A stretch of DNA of 64,000 nucleotides. It comes from Hydrogenispora sp. GTDB taxonomy: Bacteria > Bacillota > UBA4882 > UBA10575. The notes under the pieces were generated by a model that was not told where the DNA came from, ran no database searches, and was given only the letters and a program-made list of their open reading frames with translations. Position 1 is the first letter of the stretch. Each line of letters starts with the position of its first letter. The position numbers and the translations under genes are program-made. Location of the stretch: NCBI GenBank assembly GCA_012837705.1, contig DUQQ01000082.1, forward strand, positions 1-64,000, in the 5' to 3' direction. Below, one piece after another: positions 1 to 8,896 of the stretch.

Positions 1-194
1 CCGAATCCATCCTTGTTCAAGACTGGGCCTACCTAGATACGATCAGCCGGGACCGCCTGACAAGCGCCCTCTCCGGTTATCTGGGGATCACGAAAGACCT
101 AAGCGGTGCTATCTTAGCACGGGATTGGGAAAGGATTAAAGAGTTTGCCCGGATCGAACTGACCGCCATGGCTTTAGGAAAAATTCTGGGTTAA
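1..194 (+). CDS. C-terminal fragment of an unidentified protein
   Basis: An open frame enters from the left edge (codons in phase from base 3) and stops at a TAA at 192-194, leaving 63 residues of a C-terminus. It is a mixed helical stretch (tail ends ALGKILG) with no motif I recognise. An intrinsic terminator follows after 15 bases, which supports a real gene end. The start and the rest of the protein lie outside the window, so no function is assigned. Confidence 0.6.
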   Translation, partial: ESILVQDWAYLDTISRDRLTSALSGYLGITKDLSGAILARDWERIKEFARIELTAMALGKILG

Positions 195-209
195 AAAAAG
201 AAGACAGAA

Positions 210-241
210 ACCGCCCCAATCATTACAGGGGCGGTTTTTAT
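210..241. terminator. bidirectional intrinsic terminator
   Basis: Perfect 8-bp stem ACCGCCCC/GGGGCGGT with a 10-base loop, followed by a T run on the + strand. On the - strand it is followed by T-rich sequence as well, so it can end both the left-edge gene and the convergent L,D-transpeptidase gene. Confidence 0.85.
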
Positions 242-247
242 TCTTCC

Positions 248-1351
248 TCAAGGTCCAAGGGTGAGCACCCACTGTCCAGCATCGAAGTTTACTTCCAGCT
301 TTGGCCAGCACGCCACAAGGGTGGACAAAGGGAGCCACCGGTCTTCCGCTATGTCCGTCCCCAACAGTTCTGGCCGGTCCGGTGGCCCTAAATCACGTGC
401 CAGGAGTTGGGCGAGCTCCCGGGGGATATAAGGTTCTTCTTGAAACCAGCCGCGCTGGGGAAACAACCAGCCCTTATAGTAAATGCGTAATGTATGAAGG
501 TTGATCACCTTTGCTTGTTGGTCAAAGACGCCATAGACTTGTCCCGCCCGGGTCCGCATGAATTCCACCAGTTCAATGTAGGGCGTAGCGCTGACGTCAC
601 CCCATAAACCATTGAGCGTTGCCGGAAGATACGCCTGGTCGCCCCAGAGAAAAGCGGTCTCCGGGTATGCTTTTCCATCCAACACTAATTGGAGTTCTTG
701 GGGAAGTTCAATCACCTGCGGCCGGTCGTCTTCCAGCAACCACCAAAGGCCGTCCCAATGCACCGGATACCGCAAATTCTTCTGCGTCAATGCCGCTAAA
801 ATCTCCTCTTGGAGCCTGGGATACCGCTGATAATAATCGGGGTAAAGAGTTAACCAGCTTTTGTCCCCAGCCGTATCCACCTTAACGGTCTGGTAGATTA
901 TCTCCACCGGTGTTCCGACCCGTACCAACCCCACCAAAAGCTCCACATCCTGGTTGTGCATGCGGATGCAGCCGTTGGATTGCGGATAGCCAATGGAAAG
1001 TGGATTATTATTCCCATGGATTCCATAGCCTTTAAGACTTAAACCCAACCAGTAGCGGCCTAAAGGATTTTCCACCCCCGGCGGGATGGGGGACCGGCCC
1101 ATCGGATACCAGGTGGGATTCTCAATAATAACGTCAATCGTAAAGCGACCGAGCGGCGTCGGGGTGGACTGTTTCCCGACCGCAACCGGAAATCGGCGCC
1201 ACACTTCCCCATACCGCAGCAACTCCAGGGTGCTCGCCGGAATGTTAATGCGAATCATCCACTCGTCGTTGGTTTCGGCTGCTACCCCTCGTCCGATCAT
1301 CAGCATAAAACAGAAAAAGAACACTAGCTTTGCCCGCTTCAGCTCGGCCAC
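248..1351 (-). CDS. secreted L,D-transpeptidase (YkuD domain)
   Basis: Predicted cell-wall enzyme that makes 3-3 cross-links or attaches proteins to meso-diaminopimelate through a catalytic cysteine. Residues about 7-24 form a signal peptide or anchor. The YkuD domain spans about 30-155 with the hallmark HGNNN (His112) and SNGCIR (Cys128, Arg130). The remaining 210 residues have no LysM or peptidoglycan-binding repeat that I can recognise; parts resemble copper-amine-oxidase-N-type beta modules, but weakly. The start is a GTG with a poor Shine-Dalgarno; an in-frame stop lies just upstream, so the true start is here or a few codons later. The gene stands alone and shares its terminator with the left-edge gene. 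Confidence 0.85.
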   Translation of the reverse strand: MAELKRAKLVFFFCFMLMIGRGVAAETNDEWMIRINIPASTLELLRYGEVWRRFPVAVGKQSTPTPLGRFTIDVIIENPTWYPMGRSPIPPGVENPLGRYWLGLSLKGYGIHGNNNPLSIGYPQSNGCIRMHNQDVELLVGLVRVGTPVEIIYQTVKVDTAGDKSWLTLYPDYYQRYPRLQEEILAALTQKNLRYPVHWDGLWWLLEDDRPQVIELPQELQLVLDGKAYPETAFLWGDQAYLPATLNGLWGDVSATPYIELVEFMRTRAGQVYGVFDQQAKVINLHTLRIYYKGWLFPQRGWFQEEPYIPRELAQLLARDLGPPDRPELLGTDIAEDRWLPLSTLVACWPKLEVNFDAGQWVLTLGP

Positions 1352-1448
1352 CTCGCTCTTGGTTGGATTCCTATCCTAACTAGTTATCCTCTCCAAGAGC
1401 GTGGTGTTTATTCCTCCAGACTGAACTGGCGGGCGGTCCTGCTCCTAC

Positions 1449-2606
1449 TTATTTTAAAAAGCGCGCCCGGGTAATGGCGGTCTCGCCAAAACGATCCCGG
1501 ATCCGGTCGAGGGTCTGATGTAAAGAGCGCAGATCCTCATCATCCGCCGCGGCAAACAACGGTTCCTGGCTGTTTTCGCGGGTTTGTAAACCCGAAACAC
1601 TCACCCCAATTAAGCGAAGGGGTTTCCGCCCCCAAGCATTCTCCTCCGCCAACTGGCGGGCAGTTTGGAAGATCACTTCTTCAAAATCGGTTGCTTGGTA
1701 AAGGGTAGACCGCCGGGTTACCGTCTGAAAATCCTGATCCCTCATTTTTAGGGTGATCACCTTCCCGACTAAGCCTTGACGGCGGAGACGCCGGGCGACC
1801 TTTTCGGAAAGGCGCCACAGAATCCCTTCGAGGAACTCCCGGTCCGCGGTATCTTCTTGAAAGGTGGTTTCATGACCGATACTTTTTACGGTCTGGCCGG
1901 GTTCAACCGGACGGTCATCAATCCCGCGGGCTAAATGATAGAGGTGGATACCGAGATCACCCAAATTATCCCGCAGGTAAGTCAGGGAAAGCTCCTGTAG
2001 ATCACCGATGGTCTTCAGGCCCATTTTCTTTAATTGGGCCGTGGTCTTCGGACCTACCCCCCAGATCCGTGCGATGGGCAGTGGCGCGAGAAAAGAAAGA
2101 ACCTCTTCTTCCCCGATCACGACGAACCCGCGCGGTTTTTTCAAGTCCGACGCCAGTTTGGCCAAGAATTTATTGGGGGCAACGCCAACCGAAGCGGAAA
2201 GCTTCAGTTCGGAAGCAATGCGGTCAACAATTTGACGGGCGATTGCTTCCGCCGGTCCAAACAACTGCTCGGATCCGGTCACATCAAGGAAGGCTTCGTC
2301 GCAGGAAAGGGGCTCGACCAAGGGTGTGTATTCCCGGAGAAGTTGCATAATCGCCGCGGAAACTTCCTGGTATCTTTGCATCCGTCCCGGGACAAAGATC
2401 CCGTGGGGACAGCGGCGGGCCGCCTCGCGTAAGGGCATCGCCGAATGAATCCCATATTTCCGCGCTTCGTAGGAACAGGTAGAAACCACACCCCGCGCAT
2501 GGGGAGAACCCCCGACAATCACCGGCTTGCCACGGTAGGACGGATTGTCCAGCTGTTCGATGGCGGCAAAAAAAGCATCCATATCAAGATGAATAATCCG
2601 ACGCAT
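1449..2606 (-). CDS. dinB: DNA polymerase IV (Y-family, DinB)
   Basis: Error-prone translesion polymerase of the Y family, about 385 residues, the usual length. It opens with RRIIHLDMDAFFAAIE, containing the first catalytic Asp, and carries SCDEAFLDVT with the second acidic pair at about residue 100. Helix-hairpin-helix (IWGVGPKT) and little-finger regions follow. The ATG at 2606 is preferred over an in-frame ATG 15 bases upstream because GGAGGTGA sits just before it. A LexA-like box lies about 56-69 bases upstream. The leader between box and start is purine-rich with several Shine-Dalgarno-like copies. Confidence 0.95.
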   Translation of the reverse strand: MRRIIHLDMDAFFAAIEQLDNPSYRGKPVIVGGSPHARGVVSTCSYEARKYGIHSAMPLREAARRCPHGIFVPGRMQRYQEVSAAIMQLLREYTPLVEPLSCDEAFLDVTGSEQLFGPAEAIARQIVDRIASELKLSASVGVAPNKFLAKLASDLKKPRGFVVIGEEEVLSFLAPLPIARIWGVGPKTTAQLKKMGLKTIGDLQELSLTYLRDNLGDLGIHLYHLARGIDDRPVEPGQTVKSIGHETTFQEDTADREFLEGILWRLSEKVARRLRRQGLVGKVITLKMRDQDFQTVTRRSTLYQATDFEEVIFQTARQLAEENAWGRKPLRLIGVSVSGLQTRENSQEPLFAAADDEDLRSLHQTLDRIRDRFGETAITRARFLK

Positions 2607-2661
2607 CCCGCTCACCTCCATCTCCTTGCGCTTACCTCCACCTCCCCTAATTTTCCCATAC

Positions 2662-2675
2662 CAAACACCTGTTCG
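2662..2675 (-). promoter_or_regulatory. LexA/SOS-like box upstream of dinB
   Basis: The - strand reads CGAACAGGTGTTTG. It matches the Gram-positive LexA consensus GAAC-N4-GTTC with one mismatch in the last half-site base. It overlaps a TTGACG that could be the -35 hexamer of dinB. No clear -10 was found at ideal spacing, so the promoter itself is uncertain. Confidence 0.5.
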
Positions 2676-2681
2676 TCAAGG

Positions 2682-3878
2682 CTAATCCGTCTTTTTTTCG
2701 TGGATCTTCAGACCGAAGCGGGTCGGGAAGAAAAGATCCTTATATTGTTGATTGAAAAAATCATCGGTCATGGCGGCAATAAAATCAGCGGCAATCCGCG
2801 CCGGTGGATTCTTCCGGCTATATTCCGGGGTCATATTCGTGATAAAGTGGCGATAAATCGGCGAGGAATGATTCTGTGCCTCAATATCCTGCACATAGCG
2901 GCGGAAGAGGGATTGAAACAAACCTTGAATCTTCTGGTCCTGGCTTTTGACCATCGGATGGAAATAGATCTGCTCATAATTGAAGGCTTTCAGGTCCTGC
3001 AAAGCCCGGTAAATATCTTTGCTGAAACCGATATAATTCTGCCCATAGCTTTGCTGGATCACATCCAAGGCTAAAGTATTGATGATCTGATCATTACGGT
3101 CTCCAAGGACACGGACAATACTCCGGGGGAGATCCGTACGTTTGATCAAACCAACCGTAATCGCATCCTCAATATCCCGGCCAATATAGGCAATGATGTC
3201 GCAGACCCGCACCAAACAACCTTCCAAGGTCATGGGGTAGATCTCTTTACTATAGTCGGCAATCCGAAAACAGTTTTCATATTCGCGTAGAAACTGTTCC
3301 GCGGTCTTCCCGGTCACTGGTACCAAACGCTCGTTAAGAATCTCTCCGTTATGGGCTAAAATCCCGTCCAAGACCTGAAGGGTCAAGTTTAAGCCCCGTC
3401 CCCCCTGCTCCAACTCCATCAGAAAACGGACACTTTGGGCGTTATGGCAAAAAAAGCCGACCCCCGCCTCGATGCAGAGCTGATTGAGAAAGTGCTCCCC
3501 GTCATGACCGTATGGGCTATGCCCCAGATCATGACCGAGGGCAATGGCCTCAATCAAATCTTCATTTAACCGAAGACAACGACCGATCACCCGGGCAATC
3601 TTCGACACAAACTGGACATGTAAAACCCGGTGGGTTATATGGTCATTATCAAACAAAGCGAAAACCTGGGTTTTATCAATATAGCGGGTATAGGCCAAAG
3701 AGTGAATGATTTTATCGGTATCATGAAAAAAGGCCGGGCGGATATTCTCGGCATCGGGAATCTTTTCCGCCTCAGGGTTAAAACGGACCCCCAGCCGACT
3801 GGGGCAAGCATAGGGCGAGAGCAGCAATTCTTCCCGCCGGTGATTCTCGGCAATGATTTTTTGGTGCAAGGTACGCAC
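2682..3878 (-). CDS. dGTPase-like HD-domain nucleotide triphosphohydrolase
   Basis: Member of the deoxyguanosinetriphosphate triphosphohydrolase-like HD family, which cleaves dNTPs to nucleoside and triphosphate. Family marks: AYTRYIDKTQVF, then HITHRVLHVQFVSKIAR (first metal His), then ALGHDLGHSPYGHDGE (the HD pair and following His). A GTG at 3878 preceded by GGAGGTG at good spacing is chosen over an upstream in-frame codon, giving 398 residues. It runs in the same direction as dinB, 75 bases apart, suggesting a loose nucleotide/DNA-damage grouping. True substrate cannot be told from sequence. Confidence 0.88.
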   Translation of the reverse strand: MRTLHQKIIAENHRREELLLSPYACPSRLGVRFNPEAEKIPDAENIRPAFFHDTDKIIHSLAYTRYIDKTQVFALFDNDHITHRVLHVQFVSKIARVIGRCLRLNEDLIEAIALGHDLGHSPYGHDGEHFLNQLCIEAGVGFFCHNAQSVRFLMELEQGGRGLNLTLQVLDGILAHNGEILNERLVPVTGKTAEQFLREYENCFRIADYSKEIYPMTLEGCLVRVCDIIAYIGRDIEDAITVGLIKRTDLPRSIVRVLGDRNDQIINTLALDVIQQSYGQNYIGFSKDIYRALQDLKAFNYEQIYFHPMVKSQDQKIQGLFQSLFRRYVQDIEAQNHSSPIYRHFITNMTPEYSRKNPPARIAADFIAAMTDDFFNQQYKDLFFPTRFGLKIHEKKTD

Positions 3879-4124
3879 TTTTCCACCTCCGAACCGCAAT
3901 ACTCAAACTTTTACTATTTTCGCTAATCCCCCGGCAAGCCCTCTTCATTTCAGTAGAATCACCGCTTTCGATCCGGATTTGTCCAAAAAAAAGGTAAATA
4001 GTTATGTGGAGCCGAATTAATCTGTTACCGGATTGTTACCACTTTTCGCGAACAAAACGAAGACTCTTGACCGCAAATATCCTAGCTGAGGTGTTTGAAA
4101 CATCTTGACGGGAGGGAACACAAG

Positions 4125-5303
4125 ATGGTTGAAACCATTCCCAGGAGAAAGGATTTTCGGCTTCTTCCTGTTTTCGTCCTGTTGATCGCCGTTAATCTGA
4201 GCGCTACCATCCAGCCCTCTGCCGGCATGGAAGCGGCGGCGCCACCCGGGATCTCCCTCTCCGCCGTAGGCGATCTGATCATGCATATGCCGGTTGTCAA
4301 CTCCGCCTTTTCCCCGGAAGACCAAAACTTTGACTTTCGGTCGATTTTTGCCCCCCTGAAATCCACTTTAAGTGCCGCCGATATAACAGTTGGCGTGTTG
4401 GAAACCGTGTTGACCACAAGGTACGATCAATTATCCGGCTATCCCCGGTTCAACACCCCTTACCAACTGGCGGAGGCCCTGCGTTGGGCGGGTTTTGATC
4501 TGATCTTTACCGCCCATAATCATTCCTTGGATCAAGGGGTAAACGGAATTATTAGTACCCTTGACCATCTAGAAACCGCCGGTCTCCCAACCACCGGCAC
4601 CCGAAAGAGTCTTAAGCAAAAACCCTACTACATAATGGAAATCGCCGGAATCAAATTAGCTTTCCTCTCCTATACAACCATAACCAACGGTCTTTCCGCC
4701 CCGCCGGATAAACGTTGGATGCTTAATACCATTGATTTTGCGGAGATAGGGGGACAGATTCGCGAGCTAAAAGCCGCCGGAGTAGATGGGATCATCATGG
4801 CGCTCCATTACGGTGATGAGTACGTCCGTTATCCCACCAGCGCCGACCAACAGCTCTGCTACCGGCTCTGTGCCTTGGGCGTGGATGTGATCCTGGGTAG
4901 TCATCCCCATGTCATCAGACCCCTCGAAAAGGTAGTGATCACCGACCCTTTTACCAAATACCCCAAAACTTGTTTGATCGCTTATTCCTTAGGAAATTTC
5001 CTCTCCAACCAGCGCTGGCGCTATAGCGACTGCGGATTAATGCTCACCCTCCATCTCCGTAAAAAAATTTGGCCGCCCGGACTGGAAATCGAACTCCTCT
5101 CCTGTTCTCCCTTATGGGTCAACAGAGACCACCGTGGTTACCAGATTTTAAAGGTACCCCCGCCAGAACAGGCAAGAACGGTAGCCACTTCTCCCTTTCC
5201 CACACCCGTGCAAGTCAAGTTCCGAGAGGTTTGGGCCGATACAGAAGAAAACCTCACCACCTGGCCGGGCGGCCTTAAACAGATGGAATACCCCTTTTTT
5301 TAG
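4125..5303 (+). CDS. CapA/PgsA-like metallophosphoesterase-fold protein
   Basis: Belongs to the CapA family (poly-gamma-glutamate capsule synthesis protein fold, calcineurin-like). An N-terminal hydrophobic segment at about residues 12-30 acts as signal or anchor. Metal-site motifs are visible in order: SAVGDLIMH, TAHNHSLDQG, ALHYGDEY and GSHPHV. ATG 4125 is chosen because GGGAGGG lies 8-10 bases upstream. No other capsule genes (pgsB/C) are adjacent, so a role in poly-gamma-glutamate synthesis is not supported; stand-alone CapA homologues of unknown substrate are common in spore formers. Confidence 0.85.
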   Translation: MVETIPRRKDFRLLPVFVLLIAVNLSATIQPSAGMEAAAPPGISLSAVGDLIMHMPVVNSAFSPEDQNFDFRSIFAPLKSTLSAADITVGVLETVLTTRYDQLSGYPRFNTPYQLAEALRWAGFDLIFTAHNHSLDQGVNGIISTLDHLETAGLPTTGTRKSLKQKPYYIMEIAGIKLAFLSYTTITNGLSAPPDKRWMLNTIDFAEIGGQIRELKAAGVDGIIMALHYGDEYVRYPTSADQQLCYRLCALGVDVILGSHPHVIRPLEKVVITDPFTKYPKTCLIAYSLGNFLSNQRWRYSDCGLMLTLHLRKKIWPPGLEIELLSCSPLWVNRDHRGYQILKVPPPEQARTVATSPFPTPVQVKFREVWADTEENLTTWPGGLKQMEYPFF

Positions 5304-5361
5304 TTGTTTGATCGCCATTAGTCATCCGCTATAGGGCGCTGCAGCTTAATCAGTACATACC

Positions 5362-5391
5362 AAAAACCGCCCGAAAACAGGCGGTTTTTCA
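5362..5391. terminator. bidirectional intrinsic terminator
   Basis: Stem AAAAACCGCC/GGCGGTTTTT (10 bp) with an 8-base loop between the convergent capA-like and isocitrate dehydrogenase genes. The A/T tails on both sides let it work in both directions. Confidence 0.85.
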
Positions 5392-5447
5392 GCAGTACAC
5401 ACGAGCGCCGGTGTTTACCTTTGCTCCAGCGTAGGCGCTTACCTGAT

Positions 5448-6527
5448 CTAGTTTTCATTCAATTTCGCAATAATCGCATCAGCCATCTCACTGGTGCCGA
5501 CCGCAGTCGGATCGTTCCGGTCTTCTTTCATATCATACGTTACCGACTTTCCTTCACGAATAACCGCCGCAACGGCTTGTTCCAGACGGTCGGCCGCTGC
5601 TTCTTCTCCCAGATGGCGAAGCATCAAAACACCGGACAGAATCATCGCGCACGGATTCACCTTGTTCTGCCCTTTATATTTCGGAGCCGATCCATGGGTC
5701 GGCTCAAAAAGCGCCGCTTCCGTTCCGATGTTGGCCCCAGGGGCCACCCCTAAACCACCCACCAGTCCAGCGCAGACATCCGAAACGATATCCCCATAGA
5801 GGTTGGGCATGACCAGCACATCGAAGTTCTCCGGCCGCTGTACCAGTTGCATACAGAGAGCATCCACCAAGACCTCGTTGTATTCGATTACCCCTTCGTA
5901 TTCTTTGGCGATCTCCCGCCCAACCCGGTAAAAGAGGCCGTCGGTAAACTTCATGATATTGGCTTTTGCCACCGCGGTTACTTTGCGACGACCATGACGA
6001 CGGGCGTATTCAAAGGCATAACGAATAATCCGTTCGCTTCCAGCACGGGAGATCGGTTTAATCGAAATGGCCGCACCCGGGTCGATCTTGCCCGCCGGAG
6101 CCATATCAATGATCTTTTTGGCTTCCGGGGTCTCGGCGTCGAACTCCACGCCCGCATAAAGATCTTCCGTATTCTCCCGGACCAAAACAATGTCAACATC
6201 GCTGTACCGCGAGCGTACTCCGGGGTAGGATTTGCACGGCCGCACACAGGCATAGAGGTTCAAAGCCTGCCGCAAGGCCACGTTTACACTGCGAAACCCG
6301 GTGCCAATCGGAGTTGTAATCGGTCCTTTTAAAGCCACCTTATTCCGGCGGATCGAAGCCAACACCTCATCCGGCAGCGGTGTTCCTTTTTCCGCCAACA
6401 CGTCAACACCCGCATGTTGCACTTCCCATTCAATATCGACGCCCGTCGCTTCAATCACCCTTTTCGTCGCGGCGGTAATTTCCGGTCCGGTCCCATCACC
6501 TGGGATTAGAGTAATACGATACGCCAA
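5448..6527 (-). CDS. isocitrate dehydrogenase (short type)
   Basis: Beta-decarboxylating dehydrogenase of the isocitrate/isopropylmalate family, 359 residues, converting isocitrate to 2-oxoglutarate. It starts [12 protein letters not shown]. The substrate motif [13 protein letters not shown] has the Ser and Arg that mark isocitrate rather than isopropylmalate enzymes. The coenzyme loop reads [16 protein letters not shown]: Lys, Tyr and Val stand where the E. coli NADP enzyme has Lys344, Tyr345 and Val351, which favours NADP, but the residue equivalent to Arg395 appears to be Glu. Short IDHs like this are often annotated NAD-dependent, so the cofactor is uncertain. Its product 2-oxoglutarate also feeds the glutamate dehydrogenase at 18-19 kb. 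Confidence 0.88.
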   Translation of the reverse strand: MAYRITLIPGDGTGPEITAATKRVIEATGVDIEWEVQHAGVDVLAEKGTPLPDEVLASIRRNKVALKGPITTPIGTGFRSVNVALRQALNLYACVRPCKSYPGVRSRYSDVDIVLVRENTEDLYAGVEFDAETPEAKKIIDMAPAGKIDPGAAISIKPISRAGSERIIRYAFEYARRHGRRKVTAVAKANIMKFTDGLFYRVGREIAKEYEGVIEYNEVLVDALCMQLVQRPENFDVLVMPNLYGDIVSDVCAGLVGGLGVAPGANIGTEAALFEPTHGSAPKYKGQNKVNPCAMILSGVLMLRHLGEEAAADRLEQAVAAVIREGKSVTYDMKEDRNDPTAVGTSEMADAIIAKLNEN

Positions 6528-6601
6528 CCAAATCGCTCCTTCCGCAAATTAATTATTTATGTTTTACTTACGGACCCAACAAAAGATTAGCTTTCATCGG
6601 T

Positions 6602-7099
6602 CTAATAGCCACTGATGTTTTCATTGTTCCAAATCCCCCGGTCCTGTTTCACCCAATCCTGCACCGCGTAGCGACACACCCCCCCATCGGGCGCATCCGT
6701 CACCACCCACTCAATTCCGGCATTAATGATCATTCTCGTACATAGTTTACAAGGACGGACTCCGGTCACCCGCTCTCCGGTCTCGGGCGCTAGACAAGCC
6801 AGATAAAGGGTGGCCCCCAGCATCTCGGTGCGGGCGGCGTGAATAATCGCGTTCATCTCCGCATGGACCGAACGGCATAGTTCATAACGTTCGCCGGAAG
6901 GGATCCCCGCTTTTTCTCGCGGGCAATCATTCAAATCAATACAGTTAATGCTACCGCGGGGGGCACCAACATACCCGGTACTGATAATCTGGTCGGCCTT
7001 GACGATAATTGCCCCAAAGTGCCGACGTAGGCAGGTTGAACGTTTCGCGACCGCGGCCGCAATATCCAGATAATAGTGGTCTTTATCCGGTCTCTTCAT
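6602..7099 (-). CDS. comEB: dCMP deaminase (ComEB-like)
   Basis: Zinc cytidine/deoxycytidylate deaminase, 165 residues, turning dCMP to dUMP for thymidylate synthesis. The active-site HAE is seen in CRSVHAEMNAIIHAA and the second zinc motif in RPCKLCTRMIINAG (PCxxC). The ATG at 7099 gives the usual N-terminus MKRPDKDHYYLDIA; the reading frame stays open upstream but lacks similarity. An AAAAGG/GGAGG purine run precedes it. The gene lies last in a three-gene row with the coiled-coil membrane protein and the DUF523 gene. Confidence 0.93.
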   Translation of the reverse strand: MKRPDKDHYYLDIAAAVAKRSTCLRRHFGAIIVKADQIISTGYVGAPRGSINCIDLNDCPREKAGIPSGERYELCRSVHAEMNAIIHAARTEMLGATLYLACLAPETGERVTGVRPCKLCTRMIINAGIEWVVTDAPDGGVCRYAVQDWVKQDRGIWNNENISGY

Positions 7100-7121
7100 C
7101 CTCCGTACCTTTTCCCCCCTT

Positions 7122-7694
7122 TTACTCTGGGACTTCCGTTTTCTTAGCCTCTGGCAGCTGAACCTGGATTTTAGCCACACCCGGTTGTTGGTCAAGACTG
7201 ACCACTAATAACAGTTCTTCCCGGGGATAAGCCACCAGTTCTCCCTCTAGAGACAATGTTTTTACCTCTTCCGGTTGAAAAGCCGATAGCGCGATCCGGC
7301 GCCACGAGGTACGCTGAAAAGCATCGGCCCCCGGATGCCGTAAGGCAAACAACAACTCACCACTTGCCGCCGGAATGTTTTGGCTTGTTCGGTTCGCCAC
7401 CGTGATTAGTAAGCGGTAAGATAGCCGGTTTGGGGCGTTGAAACCAACCGGTTCAAAGTTAAGCGCTTTTATGATCAGTCCAGGCCTTCCTTGGTCTAAA
7501 ACTTGCTGTAATTCTTTGTTTTCGTTCTGTAACTGTTGGTTGCTTTCCTCCAGGTTTTTTGCCTTTTCCTGCCAAGCATTACGCTCCGCCAATAGGTGGC
7601 TGTTTTCACGATAAAAACTGTTAACGATCAGAAAAAAGAGGACAACAGCCAACAACATTCCAGAAATCTTTAACCAGTAGTATTTCTTAGACAT
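7122..7694 (-). CDS. hypothetical single-pass membrane protein with coiled coil
   Basis: 190 residues of unknown function. Residues about 8-25 form one membrane helix, then a Glu/Gln/Asn-rich coiled coil at about 30-68. An extracytoplasmic beta-rich domain (about 72-190) has the look of an FxLYD/DUF-type Ig-like fold (YRLLITVANRTSQN). The start ATG overlaps the 3' end of the DUF523 gene by 8 bases and the dCMP deaminase gene follows after 22 bases, so the three are probably cotranscribed. I do not recognise a named family. Confidence 0.6.
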   Translation of the reverse strand: MSKKYYWLKISGMLLAVVLFFLIVNSFYRENSHLLAERNAWQEKAKNLEESNQQLQNENKELQQVLDQGRPGLIIKALNFEPVGFNAPNRLSYRLLITVANRTSQNIPAASGELLFALRHPGADAFQRTSWRRIALSAFQPEEVKTLSLEGELVAYPREELLLVVSLDQQPGVAKIQVQLPEAKKTEVPE

Positions 7695-8217
7695 CGTTGC
7701 CCCTCCTTTGCGCGGCCCAGTCCGTTTCCGCGATCACTTCAATCCCGTGTTTCTTCAGTAAAGCAGCGGTTACTCCTCGCCCCGCGACTAAGCGACGACT
7801 AAAGGTACCGTCATAGATCCGGTTACAACCACAAGATGGGCTATGGTCCTTTAAAATCGCCATTTTAACACCGTTTTTCTGCGCCAACTCCAGTGTTTTA
7901 CTGGCCCCCGCCCGAAAAGCTGTCGTAAAATCCCGACCTTCTTTCGTATATACGCTGGCCTGATCTGCCCAGACCAGCTCTCCGTCGCCCCCCCTGAGTT
8001 CGCATGGCGGACGCGGTACCGGTAATCCCCCCAATACTTCGGGGCAGGCGGGGACAACGGAATAACCACTAAGGCTCTCAACCAAGTCGGGTAAAGTATA
8101 GCCTTTCCCATTATAACGGCATTTTTCTCCTAAAAGACAAGCGCTGACCAAAACCGTAGTGCTTGGTGGCGAATTTCCTTTCCTCAGTTTCTTCCCCTGC
8201 CTCTGCTTGAAAATCAT
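7687..8217 (-). CDS. DUF523 family protein (YbbK-like)
   Basis: Small conserved protein of unknown role. The family signature is clear: VLVSACLLGEKCRYNG near the N-terminus, VPACPEVLGGLPVPRPP, and LKDHSPSCGC near the C-terminus, with conserved cysteines suggesting a metal or Fe-S ligand set (inference). ATG 8217 with an upstream GGGAGAAG is preferred over an earlier in-frame codon at 8256; it leaves about 20 residues before the first conserved block. It is the first gene of the row ending in dCMP deaminase. Confidence 0.85.
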   Translation of the reverse strand: MIFKQRQGKKLRKGNSPPSTTVLVSACLLGEKCRYNGKGYTLPDLVESLSGYSVVPACPEVLGGLPVPRPPCELRGGDGELVWADQASVYTKEGRDFTTAFRAGASKTLELAQKNGVKMAILKDHSPSCGCNRIYDGTFSRRLVAGRGVTAALLKKHGIEVIAETDWAAQRRGNDV

Positions 8218-8353
8218 CGTCGGTTCTTCTCCCGGTGCCAGAGGCACCGCTGCCAATGACCCGCTTGGTTAATAAACCAGCGTTAAAAGGCGGAAATACG
8301 ATTCATCAGATCGGAGCAACCGTAATATTAATATAATTAGGGAGGTGCCTTCC

Positions 8354-8896
8354 TTGAAACAACCACTGGTCAGTTCGTTGGCTAAGAAAAATTTTATCCA
8401 ATGGTTCCTCACCCATTGTGAATTCCGGGGTGAAGCCCCCCGGCGTATCCTTTTTGCTCTCCTTAAGGAAGAAGACACGTTAAAACGGATTAAAATCGTC
8501 GAAAAGGGGTGTATTCTCCGGCCGCTCTTAGTGATCTCAAGTCTTGGCACGGGAATGCCCCCGGCGGTGCTGCTCACATATAATTTGGTCCTCTCCGATC
8601 CCGCCGCGGTGATTGAATACATGTTAAACGCGGGCGCAAGTTGCTTTTATCTAACTTTTTATTTTCCCGGTCGGGACCGGTGCCTGCTCTTCCGCGAGGT
8701 TCTCGAAGAACTCCCGCTTCCGATCACACCGGAAAAAGTCGTCTGTCTCCAGATGGACCTGGAGATTAAACTCCTCTTAATCGAAGCCGAAAACGAAGTG
8801 CAAAGGACTAAATTGCTAGCCCAAATCGACGAAGCCCTCGCCAAGAAAGAGAAAAAGACCTTTCTCCGGCTCGCGCGTTTATTAAAAAGTCTTTAG
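8354..8896 (+). CDS. YpiB-like protein (UPF0302 with C-terminal IDEAL motif)
   Basis: About 180 residues. The N-terminal block KKNFIQWFLTH and RPLLVIS recall Bacillus YpiB (KKDFLRWFL, RALVMS). The C-terminus LLAQIDEALAKKEKKTFLRL is a full IDEAL motif, as in YpiB. The family is conserved in Bacillales and relatives; function is not established here. The TTG at 8354 has GGGAGG eight bases upstream and is preferred over the GTG at 8345 that overlaps it. Its TAG shares two bases with the stop of the convergent DUF362 gene, leaving no room for a terminator between them. Confidence 0.72.
   Translation: MKQPLVSSLAKKNFIQWFLTHCEFRGEAPRRILFALLKEEDTLKRIKIVEKGCILRPLLVISSLGTGMPPAVLLTYNLVLSDPAAVIEYMLNAGASCFYLTFYFPGRDRCLLFREVLEELPLPITPEKVVCLQMDLEIKLLLIEAENEVQRTKLLAQIDEALAKKEKKTFLRLARLLKSL

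Noticed and set aside
2445-3074. 209-codon open frame on the + strand across dinB and dgt
   Set aside because: It lies antisense over two well-supported genes, has no ribosome site and no recognisable motif.
4125-5303. Naming the CapA-like gene as poly-gamma-glutamate synthesis
   Set aside because: No pgsB, pgsC or other capsule gene is adjacent; the fold alone does not prove that role.
5847-6332. 161-codon open frame antisense to isocitrate dehydrogenase
   Set aside because: Entirely inside a clear gene on the other strand; composition is that of a shadow frame.
7122-7694. Calling the coiled-coil membrane protein a cell-division protein (FtsL/DivIC-like)
   Set aside because: One helix and a coiled coil are shared, but the beta-rich C-terminal domain and the nucleotide-metabolism context do not fit.
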